A program made the position numbers and the translations under genes. A stretch of DNA of 64,000 nt from contig NZ_VFPQ01000001.1 in the NCBI RefSeq assembly GCF_006716785.1, positions 1,922,001-1,986,000 on the forward strand, in the 5' to 3' direction. This stretch comes from Thermopolyspora flexuosa. GTDB taxonomy: Bacteria > Actinomycetota > Actinomycetes > Streptosporangiales > Streptosporangiaceae. The notes under the pieces were generated by a model. That model made no database searches. It saw only the letters and a program-made list of their open reading frames with translations, and had not been told where the DNA came from. Of the stretch, positions 16,363 through 26,024 are shown in pieces (the stretch's first letter is position 1; every line of letters starts with the position of its first letter).

Positions 16363-17261
16363 AGCCCGCTCACCCACCGGTCCCGCAGCGCGGCGAGGAT
16401 CGCCACCGACACGGCGAGCAGCACGAGGCTGAGCACGATCGCGGCCTCCGGCTCGGTTTCCAGCGCGAGGTAGACGGCGAGCGGCATCGTCCGGGTGGTG
16501 CCCGGGTAGTTGCCCGCGAACGTGATCGTCGCGCCGAACTCGCCGAGCGCCCGCGCCCAGCAGAGCACCGCGCCCGCCGTGACCCCGGGCGCGACCAGCG
16601 GCAGCGTCACCCGGCGGAAGGTGGTCCACCGCGACGCGCCGAGCGTCGCCGCCGCCTCCTCGAACCGCGGATCCGCGGCCCGCAGCGCGCCCTCGACGCT
16701 GATCACCAGGAACGGCATCGCCACGAACATCTCGGCGATCACCACGGCGGCGGTGGTGAACGGCAGCGTGATCCCGAACGCGGCCTCCAGCCACTGGCCG
16801 ACGAGCCCGCGCCGGCCGAGCACGAGCAGGAGCGCGACGCCGCCGACCACCGGCGGCAGCACGAGCGGCACCGCCACCAGCGCCCGGACCAGGCGGCGGC
16901 CGGGGAAGTCGACCCGGGCGAGCAGCCAGGCGAGCGGCACGCCGAGCAGCAGGCACAGCCCGGTGGCGACGGTCGCGGTGACGAGCGACAGCCGCAGCGC
17001 CTGGAGCACCGCGGGCTCGGCGAGCCGGGCGGGCAGCGTGGACCAGGGGGCGCGGATCAGCAGCCCGGCGAGCGGCAGCACGAGGAAGACCAGGCCCGCG
17101 ACGGCGGGCACGAACAGCATCCACGGCGCCCGGCCGCGGGGCGCGCGCCGTGGCCGCCCCGGACGGCCGGTACGGCCGGCATCGGGGCGCGCGGCGTCGT
17201 CCGCCGCGAGGGCCGCGACGGACGGGACGTCGCGGGCGGATCGGGACCGATGCCGCACCAC
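16359..17261 (-). CDS. modB: Molybdate-type ABC transporter permease
   Basis: A 300-residue permease with about six membrane helices. The cytoplasmic coupling loop is EEAAATLGASRWTTFRRVTLPLVAPG, the EAA motif, and GEFGATITFAGNYPGTTRTMPLAVY is characteristic of ModB/CysT-type permeases. The first 45 residues are a polar, Arg/Pro-rich cytoplasmic extension not usual for ModB. GTG at 17261 follows GAGGAGGT with five-base spacing. It forms an operon with modC, translationally coupled. Confidence 0.82.
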   Translation of the reverse strand: MVRHRSRSARDVPSVAALAADDAARPDAGRTGRPGRPRRAPRGRAPWMLFVPAVAGLVFLVLPLAGLLIRAPWSTLPARLAEPAVLQALRLSLVTATVATGLCLLLGVPLAWLLARVDFPGRRLVRALVAVPLVLPPVVGGVALLLVLGRRGLVGQWLEAAFGITLPFTTAAVVIAEMFVAMPFLVISVEGALRAADPRFEEAAATLGASRWTTFRRVTLPLVAPGVTAGAVLCWARALGEFGATITFAGNYPGTTRTMPLAVYLALETEPEAAIVLSLVLLAVSVAILAALRDRWVSGL

Positions 17262-17610
17262 TGCAGACCTCCTCGCCGACCTGCCGGTCGGCCGCGCGGG
17301 AATTCGGATCGCGCCCAGGGCGCCGGTTCAGCTTAGCCGCAGCAGATAAGAGGACGCATCTCCTGATGTCCTGGAATGCCCCCTATGAGGATGGAGGTAT
17401 GTCCTCGCACGTGCGAGGGTTCTGCGTACGGCGCGCGCAACGACGGCGAACGAGGGCGATGCCCTGGGTGGTTCTACGTCGCGCCATGCCGTAACCGGTG
17501 GGGCGGCCCCGGCCGACGGAACTCCGTGTCCAACGGATGTTCCGAGGCGTGCCATCGGCCCCGAGGCGAGGTAGCGTCAACGAACGGGCTCGATGCGGGA
17601 GGGTGATCCG
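17262..17610. other. Divergent intergenic region modB / MmcQ-like gene
   Basis: Promoters for both flanking genes must lie here. TAGCGT at 17572-17577 could be a -10 for the rightward gene. No modA-like coding sequence and no convincing small gene is present. I saw no clear molybdate-responsive (ModE-type) palindrome. Confidence 0.4.
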
Positions 17611-17988
17611 ATGGCCGACGAGGACGTGCCGGCACGGCTGCGGGAGATCTGCCTGTCGCTGCCGGAGGCCGTCGAGAAGCCGTTCGGCGGGCACAGCGCG
17701 CCGTCGTTCCGCGTCCGGGACAAGCTCTTCCTCATCACCTCCGAGGACGGCCGGTCGATGATGTTCAAGGCCGGCCCGGGCGTGCAGGAGGCCCTCGTCG
17801 CCTCCGATCCCGAACGGTTCTTCGTCCCCGCGTACGTCGGCCACAAGGGCTGGGTGGGCGCCTGGCTCACCGTGGACCAGGACTGGGACGAGATCGCCGA
17901 GCTCATCGAGGACAGCTACCGCCTGATCGCCCCCAAACGCCTCGCCGCCCGAATCCGGCGGTCCGCGTCCGGCGACGGCCACCGGTGA
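17611..17988 (+). CDS. MmcQ/YjbR-like protein
   Basis: A 125-residue protein of the MmcQ/YjbR family, which has a CyaY-like alpha/beta fold sometimes called DNA-binding. The conserved blocks are CLSLPEAVEKPFGGHSAPSFRVRDKLFLI, MMFKAGPGVQEALVASDPERFFVPAYVGHKGWVGAWL and a C-terminal LIEDSYRLIAPKRLA. GGGAGG precedes the ATG at 17611. Function within the family remains poorly defined. It stands alone, upstream of a 519-bp gap. Confidence 0.8.
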   Translation: MADEDVPARLREICLSLPEAVEKPFGGHSAPSFRVRDKLFLITSEDGRSMMFKAGPGVQEALVASDPERFFVPAYVGHKGWVGAWLTVDQDWDEIAELIEDSYRLIAPKRLAARIRRSASGDGHR

Positions 17989-18507
17989 AAACCTTTCATT
18001 AGGCCTCCGCTTCAACGCGACGACTTTCTCCGCACATCCGAACGACCTCACCAGGCGCGAGTCTCCGCGGCCATCCGATCACGTCCCCGCGGGGCTCCCA
18101 GGCCGCCGGGTGACCCGCTCCGGAGCAGCGCCGGGCGCCCGGGCGGCCGCGGAGCCGCCGGTCGCCCGCGCAGAGGCGCGGACAGGAACCCGAGCATCAT
18201 TCGGTTTGTTCCGCGTTCACTCCGGCGATCGGGACCGTTTCATGAACGTTTCATGAAAAGCGAGCACCACTCGCAACCTGTGCGCCGTGAAACGTCGCGG
18301 CAACGAGACGCCCCGCCACGAATCGTGGCGCCGCGTGGCCTTTACCCCGACGACTCCGAACCTTTTCCCGCCCAGCGGACTCTTTTAAGTCGGCACCGGT
18401 TTGGAGCGAGACCGGACGCCCGCCCGATGGGCGAGCGCCGTCCTCCGGTGCCGTCGATGGCAGGTTCCTGACTTCAGGTCGACAGGCGGGACGGGGGACG
18501 TCATGCG
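17989..18507. other. Intergenic region upstream of the LuxR-type regulator
   Basis: 519 bp without a gene. It contains a tandem TTCATGAA repeat (annotated separately), a small hairpin CGCCACG/CGTGGCG at 18314-18330, and an A/T-richer patch (CTCTTTTAAG near 18380). These are probably the control region of the following regulator gene. Confidence 0.5.
18236..18257 (+). promoter_or_regulatory. Tandem palindromic operator (two CGTTTCATGAA units)
   Basis: CGTTTCATGAA occurs twice without a gap (18236-18246 and 18247-18257). Each unit contains the palindrome TTCATGAA. The 11-bp period, about one helical turn, is what is expected for cooperative binding of a dimeric regulator to one face of the DNA. 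It lies about 250 bp upstream of the LuxR-type gene, which may autoregulate, but the binder is unknown. Confidence 0.5.
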
Positions 18508-21420
18508 ATGAGCGCACAACAACGGGGGATGGCGTACTTCAACGCCGGACGCTGCGAGATCTGCGGGGTCGAGCTGCGCAAGCGGCCCGGTACGGCCGGC
18601 CGCCCGGCCCGGTTCTGCTCCGGCACCTGCCGCCAGCGGGCGCGGCGACGCCGGATGGCCGCCGAGAAGGTCACCGCCACACACACGCTCACGGCCCGCC
18701 TGCCCGTCGTCGGCGAGGGCACGGTACGGCACGGCCCGGCCGGCTGGCCGGACGGCCGGCCGTACCCCGAAGCGGCCGGTCCACGGGCGACCGGCACGAA
18801 CCACACCGGCCCGATCATGCCCGTGACCGCCGCGGCGCAAACCGAGGGCGACGGCGCCGATGCGCTGCCGCAGGCCCCGCCCACGACGGAACCACCGGCG
18901 CCGGCCGAACCGGCCGCCGAACCCCAGGCCGCGACGGACCCGCACCCGGACGCGGCCCCGGACAGCGGCGGGCCCGCCCCGCTGTGGCCCTCGCACCCGG
19001 GCGGCCACGCGGCCGGGACCACGGCGGGGGAGACCGCCGCGGCCCCGGACCCGGACGAGCCCCGGTACCCGCCGCCCGCCGACCGGGACCGGCCCGGATA
19101 CGGCACGCCACCGGCCGCGGTCGGCCTGCCCGCTCCGCTCGACGTGTTCGTCGGCCGCGAGGACGAGATCGCCGAGCTGAAGGCGCTGCTCGGCGTCGCC
19201 CGGCTGGTCACCCTCGTGGGCCCGGCCGGGACCGGCAAGACCCGGCTCGCGCTCGAGCTCGCCGCCCGGGTCGCCACCGGCCACCCCGACGGCGTCTGGC
19301 TGGTCGAGCTCTCCGGGCTCACCGACGACCGGCGGCTCGCCCACCACGTCGCCGAGAGCCTCGGCGTCCGCCCGGCCGCGGGCACCACCGCCGAGCGGGC
19401 CCTGCTGGCACGGCTGCGCGCCGGCCGTACCCTGCTCGTCCTCGACACCTGCGAGCACCTGGTGGACGCCGCCGCCCGCCTGGCGGTGACGCTGCTGCGC
19501 GCCTGCCCCGGCCTCACCGTGCTCGCCACGAGCAGGCGGCCGCTGGACGCGCCCGGCGAGCACCTCTACCCGGTGCACGGGCTGTCCCTGCCCCAGCCCC
19601 GGGCGCCGCGCAGCCGCGGTGAGCTGCTGCGCTCGGACGCGGTCCGGCTGTTCGTCGAGCGGGTCCGCGCGGTGAGCCCCGGCTTCGAGCTGACCCGGGA
19701 GAACGGCGACGAGATCGCGGAGATCTGCGCCCGCCTCGACGGCAACCCGCTCGCGCTCGAGCTCGCCGCCCGGATCGCCCGGCTGCGGCCGGTCGGGCAC
19801 ATCCTCGCCCGGCTCGACGACCGGCTGCACCTGCTCAACCAGGGCGCCCGCACCGCCGAGCCGCGGCACCGCAACCTGCGGACCGCGATCGCGTGGAGCT
19901 ACGACCTGCTCGACCCGGACGAGCAGCGGATGTTCCGGCGGCTGTCGGTGCTCGCCGGATGGTTCACCGCCGACGACGCCCGGCGGGTGTGCGGCGACGA
20001 CCTCACCACGGACGCGGCGCTGCACCTGCTCGGCCGGCTGGAGAGCAGCTCGCTGCTGGCGACCGAGCCCGGCCGCCCCGGCGGCAGGTTCCGCATCATG
20101 GAGTCGATCCGCCTGTACGCCCAGGAGCGGCTCGCCGCCGAGGGCGAGGAGGACGACGCCCACGAGCGGCTGGCCGCCTGGCTGCTCGAGCTCGCCGCCC
20201 CGGTGGCCGGCGACGGACGGCTGCTGCGCTCGGTCCGGGAGCTCGACCCGCTCGCCGCGGCGCACCACACGCTGCGGCACGCGCTCGACCGGGCGATGCG
20301 CCGCGGCGACGACCGCCGCCTGCCCCTCGCCACGGCCCTCGCCTGCGGCCTGTGGCACCTGGGGCGGATCGGCGAGGCCAGGCGCGTGCTCGGCGCGGTG
20401 CTCGCCCGCACCGAGCCCACCTCGCCCGGGCGTGCGGCCGCCCTCGGCTGCGCGGCCGTGCTCGCCGTACTCGACGGCGACGGCGAGCAGGCGCTCGACC
20501 TCGCCACGCGGGCGCTCGAGCCGGCGCACGACCCGATCACGCGCGCCCGGGCGCTGCTCGCCCTGCAGACGGTACGGCGCTGCCTCGGCGACCTCGCGGA
20601 GGCCGACCGGCTGGCGGAGGACTGCCTCGCCCTGCTCGACGAGGCGGCCGACCCCGCGGACCGCGCGGTGGTCCTGCACGAGCGTGCCCGGCTCGCGGTA
20701 CGGCGCGGCGACCTGGACGGCGCGCGCGCCCTGCTCGACCGCTGCCTCGCCGCCCACGCCGATCGCGCCGCCCGCCGCGGCCGCCCGTACGGCGAGGCCG
20801 AGCCGGTGCCGGTCGACTGGGCGCACACCGCGGCGACCGTGGCCCTGCTCGAGGGGGACATCGACGACGCGGCCCGGCGCTGGCGGGAGATCCTCGACGC
20901 GTACCGTCCTCCGGGCGGCGAGGCGTCGCCGCTCGTCCTGGAGTGCGTCGCCGGGCTCGCCGCCGTGGCCGCCCGGACGGGCGACGCCCTCCGCGCGGTA
21001 CGGCTCGCCGCGGCCGCGGGCGTGCTCCGCGAGGGGCCCCTGCTGCGCGGCGGCACGATCCCCCGGGAGGCCCTCGCCGAGGCGGTGACCGGGGCCCGCG
21101 CGGCGCTCTCGGCCGCCGCCGCGTCCGCGGCGATCCGCGACGGCGAGCGCCTCGGCGGCCCCGACCTGATCGGGTACGCGCTCGGCGGCGCCTGGCGGGA
21201 ACCGGGCGACGGCGACGCCGCCGATCCGGTCCTCACCGACCGCGAGCGCCAGGTCGCCCTCTTGGTGGCCGAGGGTCTGGCCAACCGCCAGATCGCCCGC
21301 CGCCTGCACGTCTCGGAGCGCACCGTGCACACCCATCTGGAGCGCATCCGGGCGAAGCTCGGCCTGCCGTCCCGCGCCCACATCGTGCGCTGGGTGCTGG
21401 AGGAGGGCACGACCGACTGA
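18508..21420 (+). CDS. LuxR-family STAND-type ATPase regulator with N-terminal Cys finger
   Basis: A 970-residue transcription regulator. Domains in order: a Cys4 finger (Cys16, Cys19, Cys37, Cys41: CEICG ... FCSGTC) followed by RQRARRRR; a Pro/Ala-rich linker (about 75-205); an NB-ARC-like ATPase beginning VFVGREDEIAELKALL with P-loop GPAGTGKT (238-245), LLVLDTCEHL and LATSRRPL; helical repeats (about 520-880) with TPR character; and a C-terminal LuxR helix-turn-helix, LTDRERQVALLVAEGLANRQIARRLHVSERTVHTHLERIRAKLGL. Such proteins bind an inducer and ATP before activating transcription. The zinc-finger-like N-terminus is unusual for the family. ATG 18508 follows GGGGGA. Confidence 0.85.
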   Translation: MSAQQRGMAYFNAGRCEICGVELRKRPGTAGRPARFCSGTCRQRARRRRMAAEKVTATHTLTARLPVVGEGTVRHGPAGWPDGRPYPEAAGPRATGTNHTGPIMPVTAAAQTEGDGADALPQAPPTTEPPAPAEPAAEPQAATDPHPDAAPDSGGPAPLWPSHPGGHAAGTTAGETAAAPDPDEPRYPPPADRDRPGYGTPPAAVGLPAPLDVFVGREDEIAELKALLGVARLVTLVGPAGTGKTRLALELAARVATGHPDGVWLVELSGLTDDRRLAHHVAESLGVRPAAGTTAERALLARLRAGRTLLVLDTCEHLVDAAARLAVTLLRACPGLTVLATSRRPLDAPGEHLYPVHGLSLPQPRAPRSRGELLRSDAVRLFVERVRAVSPGFELTRENGDEIAEICARLDGNPLALELAARIARLRPVGHILARLDDRLHLLNQGARTAEPRHRNLRTAIAWSYDLLDPDEQRMFRRLSVLAGWFTADDARRVCGDDLTTDAALHLLGRLESSSLLATEPGRPGGRFRIMESIRLYAQERLAAEGEEDDAHERLAAWLLELAAPVAGDGRLLRSVRELDPLAAAHHTLRHALDRAMRRGDDRRLPLATALACGLWHLGRIGEARRVLGAVLARTEPTSPGRAAALGCAAVLAVLDGDGEQALDLATRALEPAHDPITRARALLALQTVRRCLGDLAEADRLAEDCLALLDEAADPADRAVVLHERARLAVRRGDLDGARALLDRCLAAHADRAARRGRPYGEAEPVPVDWAHTAATVALLEGDIDDAARRWREILDAYRPPGGEASPLVLECVAGLAAVAARTGDALRAVRLAAAAGVLREGPLLRGGTIPREALAEAVTGARAALSAAAASAAIRDGERLGGPDLIGYALGGAWREPGDGDAADPVLTDRERQVALLVAEGLANRQIARRLHVSERTVHTHLERIRAKLGLPSRAHIVRWVLEEGTTD

Positions 21421-22281
21421 CCGGGCCCGGTACGGCGAGCCGCCCGCCACCGGGGCCCGGCCTCATCACGGGGACACCGGCCCGAAACCCGCTCACGGCC
21501 CGGCGACCATGCCCGGGCCGTGAGCGTGAACGCGGGAAACGTCCACGACCCCGCAGGGCCGGGTGCCGCGATGCGGATTGGATCGCCCGCCGCGGACGAT
21601 GACGTGCGGTCAGAGCGTCCGGCCGTGTGAGTATGCAAGGCGCCACGTGACTCGTGGGTGTGCCGGCACGGCCGCCAACGTGGGAGCCACCGCCCGGCGG
21701 ACGCCGGTGACCATGCCCACGGTGAGCGGCACCGATCTACCCGGGAACGTGTCCGACGATGTGGACACGAGGTAGGCATACCGGCGCACGCCTTCCATAT
21801 GGCAAAGGTGGGCCTTGGGCGGGAACCTTCTCGCCCTCGCTTCCTCTTCCCCGTCTGTCGTCCGGGCCGCCCGGACTGCTCGTTGCCTCGTCAAGCTGAT
21901 CGGCCGATGCTCGGTCTCCTGGCCGGGCCTCGCGCCGTGCACGGACGCGGGCAGGGGCCTGCGTCCCGGTCATCCGGTCACCACCCTCGACCCCAGGCCC
22001 GGGCGGCGGCCTGTCCTGGTCGGTGGCCGCAGAGGACGCCCGGCTCCGTGGGGGGCGGCCTCAGGCCCGGGCCCACACGCTCCGATCCGCCATGCGGGCC
22101 GACCCGGGACGTTCGCCGTCTGCGACACAGGTCCCGTCGGTCAGACGTTCGGCCACGTCTCCGGGCCGAGTCGTCCCGGCGCCGTGGACACGCGCTGCCG
22201 TTCCGGTGGGACCAAGCGGTCTTCGGCCCTCTGTATGAGAAGCGTCGTCGAGACCTTGGGCGCCCGGGATCCTGGCGGCGC
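21421..22281. other. Gene-free region with terminator and an inverted repeat
   Basis: 861 bp between the regulator and the convergent acyltransferase. Frames here have no family resemblance and poor codon usage. Apart from the terminator at 21491, there is CGTGTCC at 21748-21754 facing GGACACG at 21763-21769, an operator-like inverted repeat. It may be a decayed gene; nothing specific can be identified. Confidence 0.4.
21491..21525 (+). terminator. Terminator hairpin after the LuxR-type gene
   Basis: GCTCACGGCCCGG at 21491-21503 pairs perfectly with CCGGGCCGTGAGC at 21513-21525 (13-bp stem, 9-nt loop), 70 bases after the stop codon. A weaker CCGGGCCC/GGGCCCGG pair (21421-21460) lies just before it. 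Confidence 0.6.
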
Positions 22282-24096
22282 TCAGGAGCGCGGATCGTTC
22301 GGGCGACGGCTCGGGCGCATGGGCCACGTCCGGTCGGGATCCCGCGCCCAGGGCCATTCCGCTTCGGACGGATCCCGGTGGCCGAGGGCGGCGGTGTCCG
22401 CGGCGTGGCCGTCGGCCGTACCCGGCGCCCAGGAGGTGCCCTGTGCGGCCCGCGGGGGGTCGAACCAGGGGCCGGAGGACGGCTGGGACGTTGATTCGTG
22501 GCCACCGGGGGACGACGGCCAGACGCGGTGCCCGGTCGCGTCCGGCCCGTGGTGCGGGGCGGCCGGGGTCGACGGCCCGTGCTGTGCCGGGTACGGCTGC
22601 GCGGTGGGCGCGCCGGGCCGCGGGCCGGAGGGCGGGAGCGCGGACAGGTAGGCCTCGTACGGCAGGGTGGCCTGGGCGTCCGGGTTCTGGTAGCCGGAGG
22701 AGGGGGAGCTCGCCGGGTGACCGGGCTGCGTGGGCGGCACCTGGGGCGGGTGGCCGGTGTGTGCGTCCTGCCGGTGGCACTGCGGGTGGTAGTGGTGCGT
22801 GGCGGCCGGGTCCGGGTTCCAGGTGGCCCCGTTCCGGGTGGGCCACTGCGTGACGGGGAGCGACGCGGCGGCCTGCTCGGTCACGGTCGGCCATGTGGCC
22901 GCCTGGGCGGTGGGGACGCCCCCGGCGGGCCGGGCCGTGTTGGCGTAGGCCGCGGGGTGGGGCGCCGCGTGGTGGGCGCCGACCCCGGCCGGCGTGGCGG
23001 CGGGCTCCGGCGTGGCGGCGACGGGCGTGGCCGCCGGCCGTGCCTGGGCGGGCTTGGCGCCGCCCGGCAGGTCGAGCAGGAACCGGCTGAGCCGCGTCGC
23101 CTCCAGACCGCGGTGCAGGGTGAGGCAGATCCAGGCGATGAGCGCGGTCATCAGGATCGGCTCGAGGAGGGCGAGCGGGAGCCCGAAGGGCGTCGCGGCC
23201 AGCGCGGAGAGCGGCCGGGCGAGCGCCAGGTCGAGCAGCGCGAGCAGCGGCATGTGGATGACGTAGATCGGCAGCGTGCGGCGGCCGATGCCGATGAGCG
23301 GGGTGGCGATCCGGTCCCACCGGGCCAGCATCGCCGAGCCGGTCACGCCGAAGGCCGCCGCGGCCACGCAGACCACCGGCCACACCCCGGGGACGTCCTG
23401 CGTCCCGGTGACGACCATGACCACGAGCAGGCCGCCGTACACGCCGGTGGCGAGGGCGAACCGCGGCCAGTTCACGCCCTCCGCGAGCCGCTCGACGTAC
23501 TGGCGGAAGTACAGGCCGAGCAGGAAGAACACCAGGTTCTGCAGCAGGCCGGCCCGGTTGCCGGGGACGGGCACGAGCTCCGACGCGGCGGCGACCGACA
23601 GGGCGAAGGCGGCGCCCAGTACGACGAACCGGGGGAGCCGCCACGTCACCTTGGCGATCACGAAGTACAGCGCCAGCGCGTACAGGTACCAAAGATTGGA
23701 CGGCGTGATCGTGAGCTGCTCGAGCAGCCCGAGCGGGCTCGTCGCGCGGTCGGTGGGGAAGTCCGGGGCGAGGCTCAGCAGGGCGGTGTGGATGAGCAGC
23801 CACACCACGTACAGGTAGAGGAACTTCGCCACCCGCGACCGGGCCGAGATCCGCCACGGCCGGTGCACCGCGCCCAGCGCGAACATGCCGGAGATGGTGA
23901 AGAACAGCGGCATGCGCAGCGGCAGCAGCAGCTCGCACAGGGTGCCCCACACGCCGGGGATACGCAGCCCTTCCGGCCACTCCAGCCGCAGGTACTGCTT
24001 GGCCACGACATGCCACAGGACCACGAGCAGGATGCACAGGCCCTTCGCGGTGTCCGCCCAGCGGACACGTTCGGCGCGAGCGGCCGACACGGACAC
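22282..24096 (-). CDS. Acyltransferase-3 family membrane protein with long His/Pro-rich tail
   Basis: A 604-residue protein. Residues 10-355 are the acyltransferase-3 (OafA/NodX-like) membrane domain with about ten helices: WADTAKGLCILLVVLWHVVAK carries the conserved His near TM1, and PLRMPLFFTISGMFA and LPIYVIHMPLLALL are family blocks. Such enzymes O-acetylate or succinylate cell-surface sugars or lipids. Residues 356-604 are a low-complexity tail rich in Pro, His, Ala, Gly and Gln, probably cytoplasmic and disordered, and not part of the catalytic unit. The start is GTG at 24096 after a G-run. It is transcribed alone. Confidence 0.85.
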   Translation of the reverse strand: MSVSAARAERVRWADTAKGLCILLVVLWHVVAKQYLRLEWPEGLRIPGVWGTLCELLLPLRMPLFFTISGMFALGAVHRPWRISARSRVAKFLYLYVVWLLIHTALLSLAPDFPTDRATSPLGLLEQLTITPSNLWYLYALALYFVIAKVTWRLPRFVVLGAAFALSVAAASELVPVPGNRAGLLQNLVFFLLGLYFRQYVERLAEGVNWPRFALATGVYGGLLVVMVVTGTQDVPGVWPVVCVAAAAFGVTGSAMLARWDRIATPLIGIGRRTLPIYVIHMPLLALLDLALARPLSALAATPFGLPLALLEPILMTALIAWICLTLHRGLEATRLSRFLLDLPGGAKPAQARPAATPVAATPEPAATPAGVGAHHAAPHPAAYANTARPAGGVPTAQAATWPTVTEQAAASLPVTQWPTRNGATWNPDPAATHHYHPQCHRQDAHTGHPPQVPPTQPGHPASSPSSGYQNPDAQATLPYEAYLSALPPSGPRPGAPTAQPYPAQHGPSTPAAPHHGPDATGHRVWPSSPGGHESTSQPSSGPWFDPPRAAQGTSWAPGTADGHAADTAALGHRDPSEAEWPWARDPDRTWPMRPSRRPNDPRS

Positions 24097-26024
24097 GATG
24101 GAAACCCCCCGGACAGCACGCCGGATCGGCGGCGGGACACGACAAAGAACCGGCGCAGACAGGCCGGCTCATCGACGATGCCGACGGCGACCGGGGCGGC
24201 ACATCCGCAGCAATCGCAATGAAGTTCCGTGACACGGAAGTACGGGGACGTACGTCAACCGATCCCGCAATAACCGGATGCGACCGAAATCTGCCGGAGC
24301 GTAGCGGCACACCCGTCCCGCAGGCCACGCGTCGGGCCGACGGGAGCCCGCCGCCCGGCGATCATTACCGGGCTCCCCGCCGGTCCGGTAGCGGCAGGCG
24401 TGGCCGGCACCGCCATCATGTGGCCTACGTCGCCCTGAGCGTCCGGCCGGGCGGCCGGACGGGCGACGCCATCCCCGCGGTACGGCTCGCCGCCACGGCG
24501 GCCGTCCTCCACGGCGGTCCGCCGCCTCGCGGACCTCGCTGCCTCGGCGTCATCGCAGGGCGGCCACCAAAGCCGGCGCTCGGCTCACCTGCGCGGTGCA
24601 CGGCGCGACCTCCCGGTGACCACGCCCGGACCGGGACCGCGGCCAACGGCACCTGGGCCGGAGAGGGACATGCACGGGGCGGGGCCGGCCGCCAAGGCCA
24701 AGTGGTGTTTCGGGAACCGTTCTCCGGAGCGGGTCCGGTCGAGCGGCGGGGCGTGTTCCGCGCTACGCGTCAGCCGGCCTCGAACCATCCGGTCGTGTGG
24801 TGACCCGCATGGCGGGGAGTGCCGGAGCGAGGGTGATGCGCCGCACCCGAGCAGGAGGCCTCGCCCGCAAGGTTGAAGGGAGACGCCGATCCCGTCGCAC
24901 CTTGCCGTTGCCGCCGCGATCGGTGGCCGTGACCGCCGCGGTGGCCTCGATCCGATCAGGCACGCTCGCCGCCCCTGGCACGGCCGGCCGGGGCGTGCGT
25001 GGGTGACGATTACCGATCGCCGGGATCGGCCGCCGTTCCGGAGGGCTTTTCCCGTAAAGAGGGGCTCGGTGGCGTTGCGGAAGACGCGGCCGGGTAGCGG
25101 TTCGGTAACTTCTTGCCAAGATTCCGGCAGATCGTGAGATTGCTCACGCTAATCGTCGCGGAAGCCGATCGAGCGGCCGCACGCGGGCATTCGGGGTGAA
25201 CCGGGCCTGTCGTCGCCCGCCTCGGGTGCGCCACACACCGGAGAAGAGAACCCCGTGGCGGCCGGAGTTCTCGCTCCGGCGATTCTCTCCAGGAGGTCTA
25301 TACCATTTCCGGGATCCTGGGAGATGTCGACCGCCGTAGGCCGGGAGAAACGAACGGCCTTTCGCGGACGATGCCGCGCCGGATATGCCGCGGGGGAGAG
25401 GCGAGAGGACACGGGCGACTTGAACGCCCGGTCGGTGTCCCGATGCGGCCGGTAACCGGGAGTGATGTTTCCCTTCGGCGCCCGCCCTTGCCCGCGGAAT
25501 GGGGCCACCCCGCGCCCGCGCGGGGATTCGGAACATCGGCGGCGCCTGCGACGCGGGCTGTGCCCGCTATGCAGGCCGAGACACATGCGGAACGGAACGT
25601 TGAATCCGCCACAAGAGCGCCGCGGAGATTGCCGGCGCGAGGCCGCCGATACGCGGATGCGCGGCCGTAAACCGCTACGCGGACGACGTGGGATGGGAGT
25701 CGTCGTGGCCGGGAGGGTGCGACGTACGGCACCGTCCACGACGACGGGGAGGCCCTCGGCCGGTGGCGCGACCGGAAACCTACGGATTGCGGGCGGACGT
25801 GGAACGCGCGGCCGACGCGGCGGGCCGTACACCGCCGTCGGCGGCGAGCGCGGCGTGCGGGGGCGACGCGGCCGGTCCGGGGCGGGCACGGTGGGCCTGG
25901 TGTGCGGCGGGACTCCACCGACGCGACCACGACCGTTCGTGCTCGTCGCGGCCCGCCCGATTCGGCGGTCCCCCGGCCACGGAGGTGGCGGGGGGACCGC
26001 CGGATTCGCCCGGCCGCAAGCGCG
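24097..26024. other. 1.9-kb gene-poor region next to lsr2
   Basis: No frame here is convincing on either strand: those that are open are Arg/Pro/Gly-rich translations without domains, typical chance frames in GC-rich DNA. A small hairpin CGTGAG-ATTG-CTCACG (25133-25148) and an orphan AGGAGGT (near 25291) not followed by a start codon were seen. Local GC is slightly below the coding average. It could hold non-coding RNA or decayed genes. Confidence 0.45.

Noticed and set aside
15331-17124. Apparent ModB-ModC fusion protein
   Set aside because: The frame upstream of 16362 is an Arg-rich shadow of modB. The GTGA overlap and the true permease frame show two separate genes.
21815-22651. Plus-strand frame between the LuxR-type gene and the acyltransferase
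   Set aside because: It runs into the antisense of the acyltransferase tail, and its composition and lack of motifs argue against a real gene.
25149-25930. Overlapping open frames of 200-250 codons on both strands in the lsr2-flanking gap
   Set aside because: No ribosome sites, no domains, and Arg/Pro/Gly-rich composition in every frame; chance frames in GC-rich DNA.
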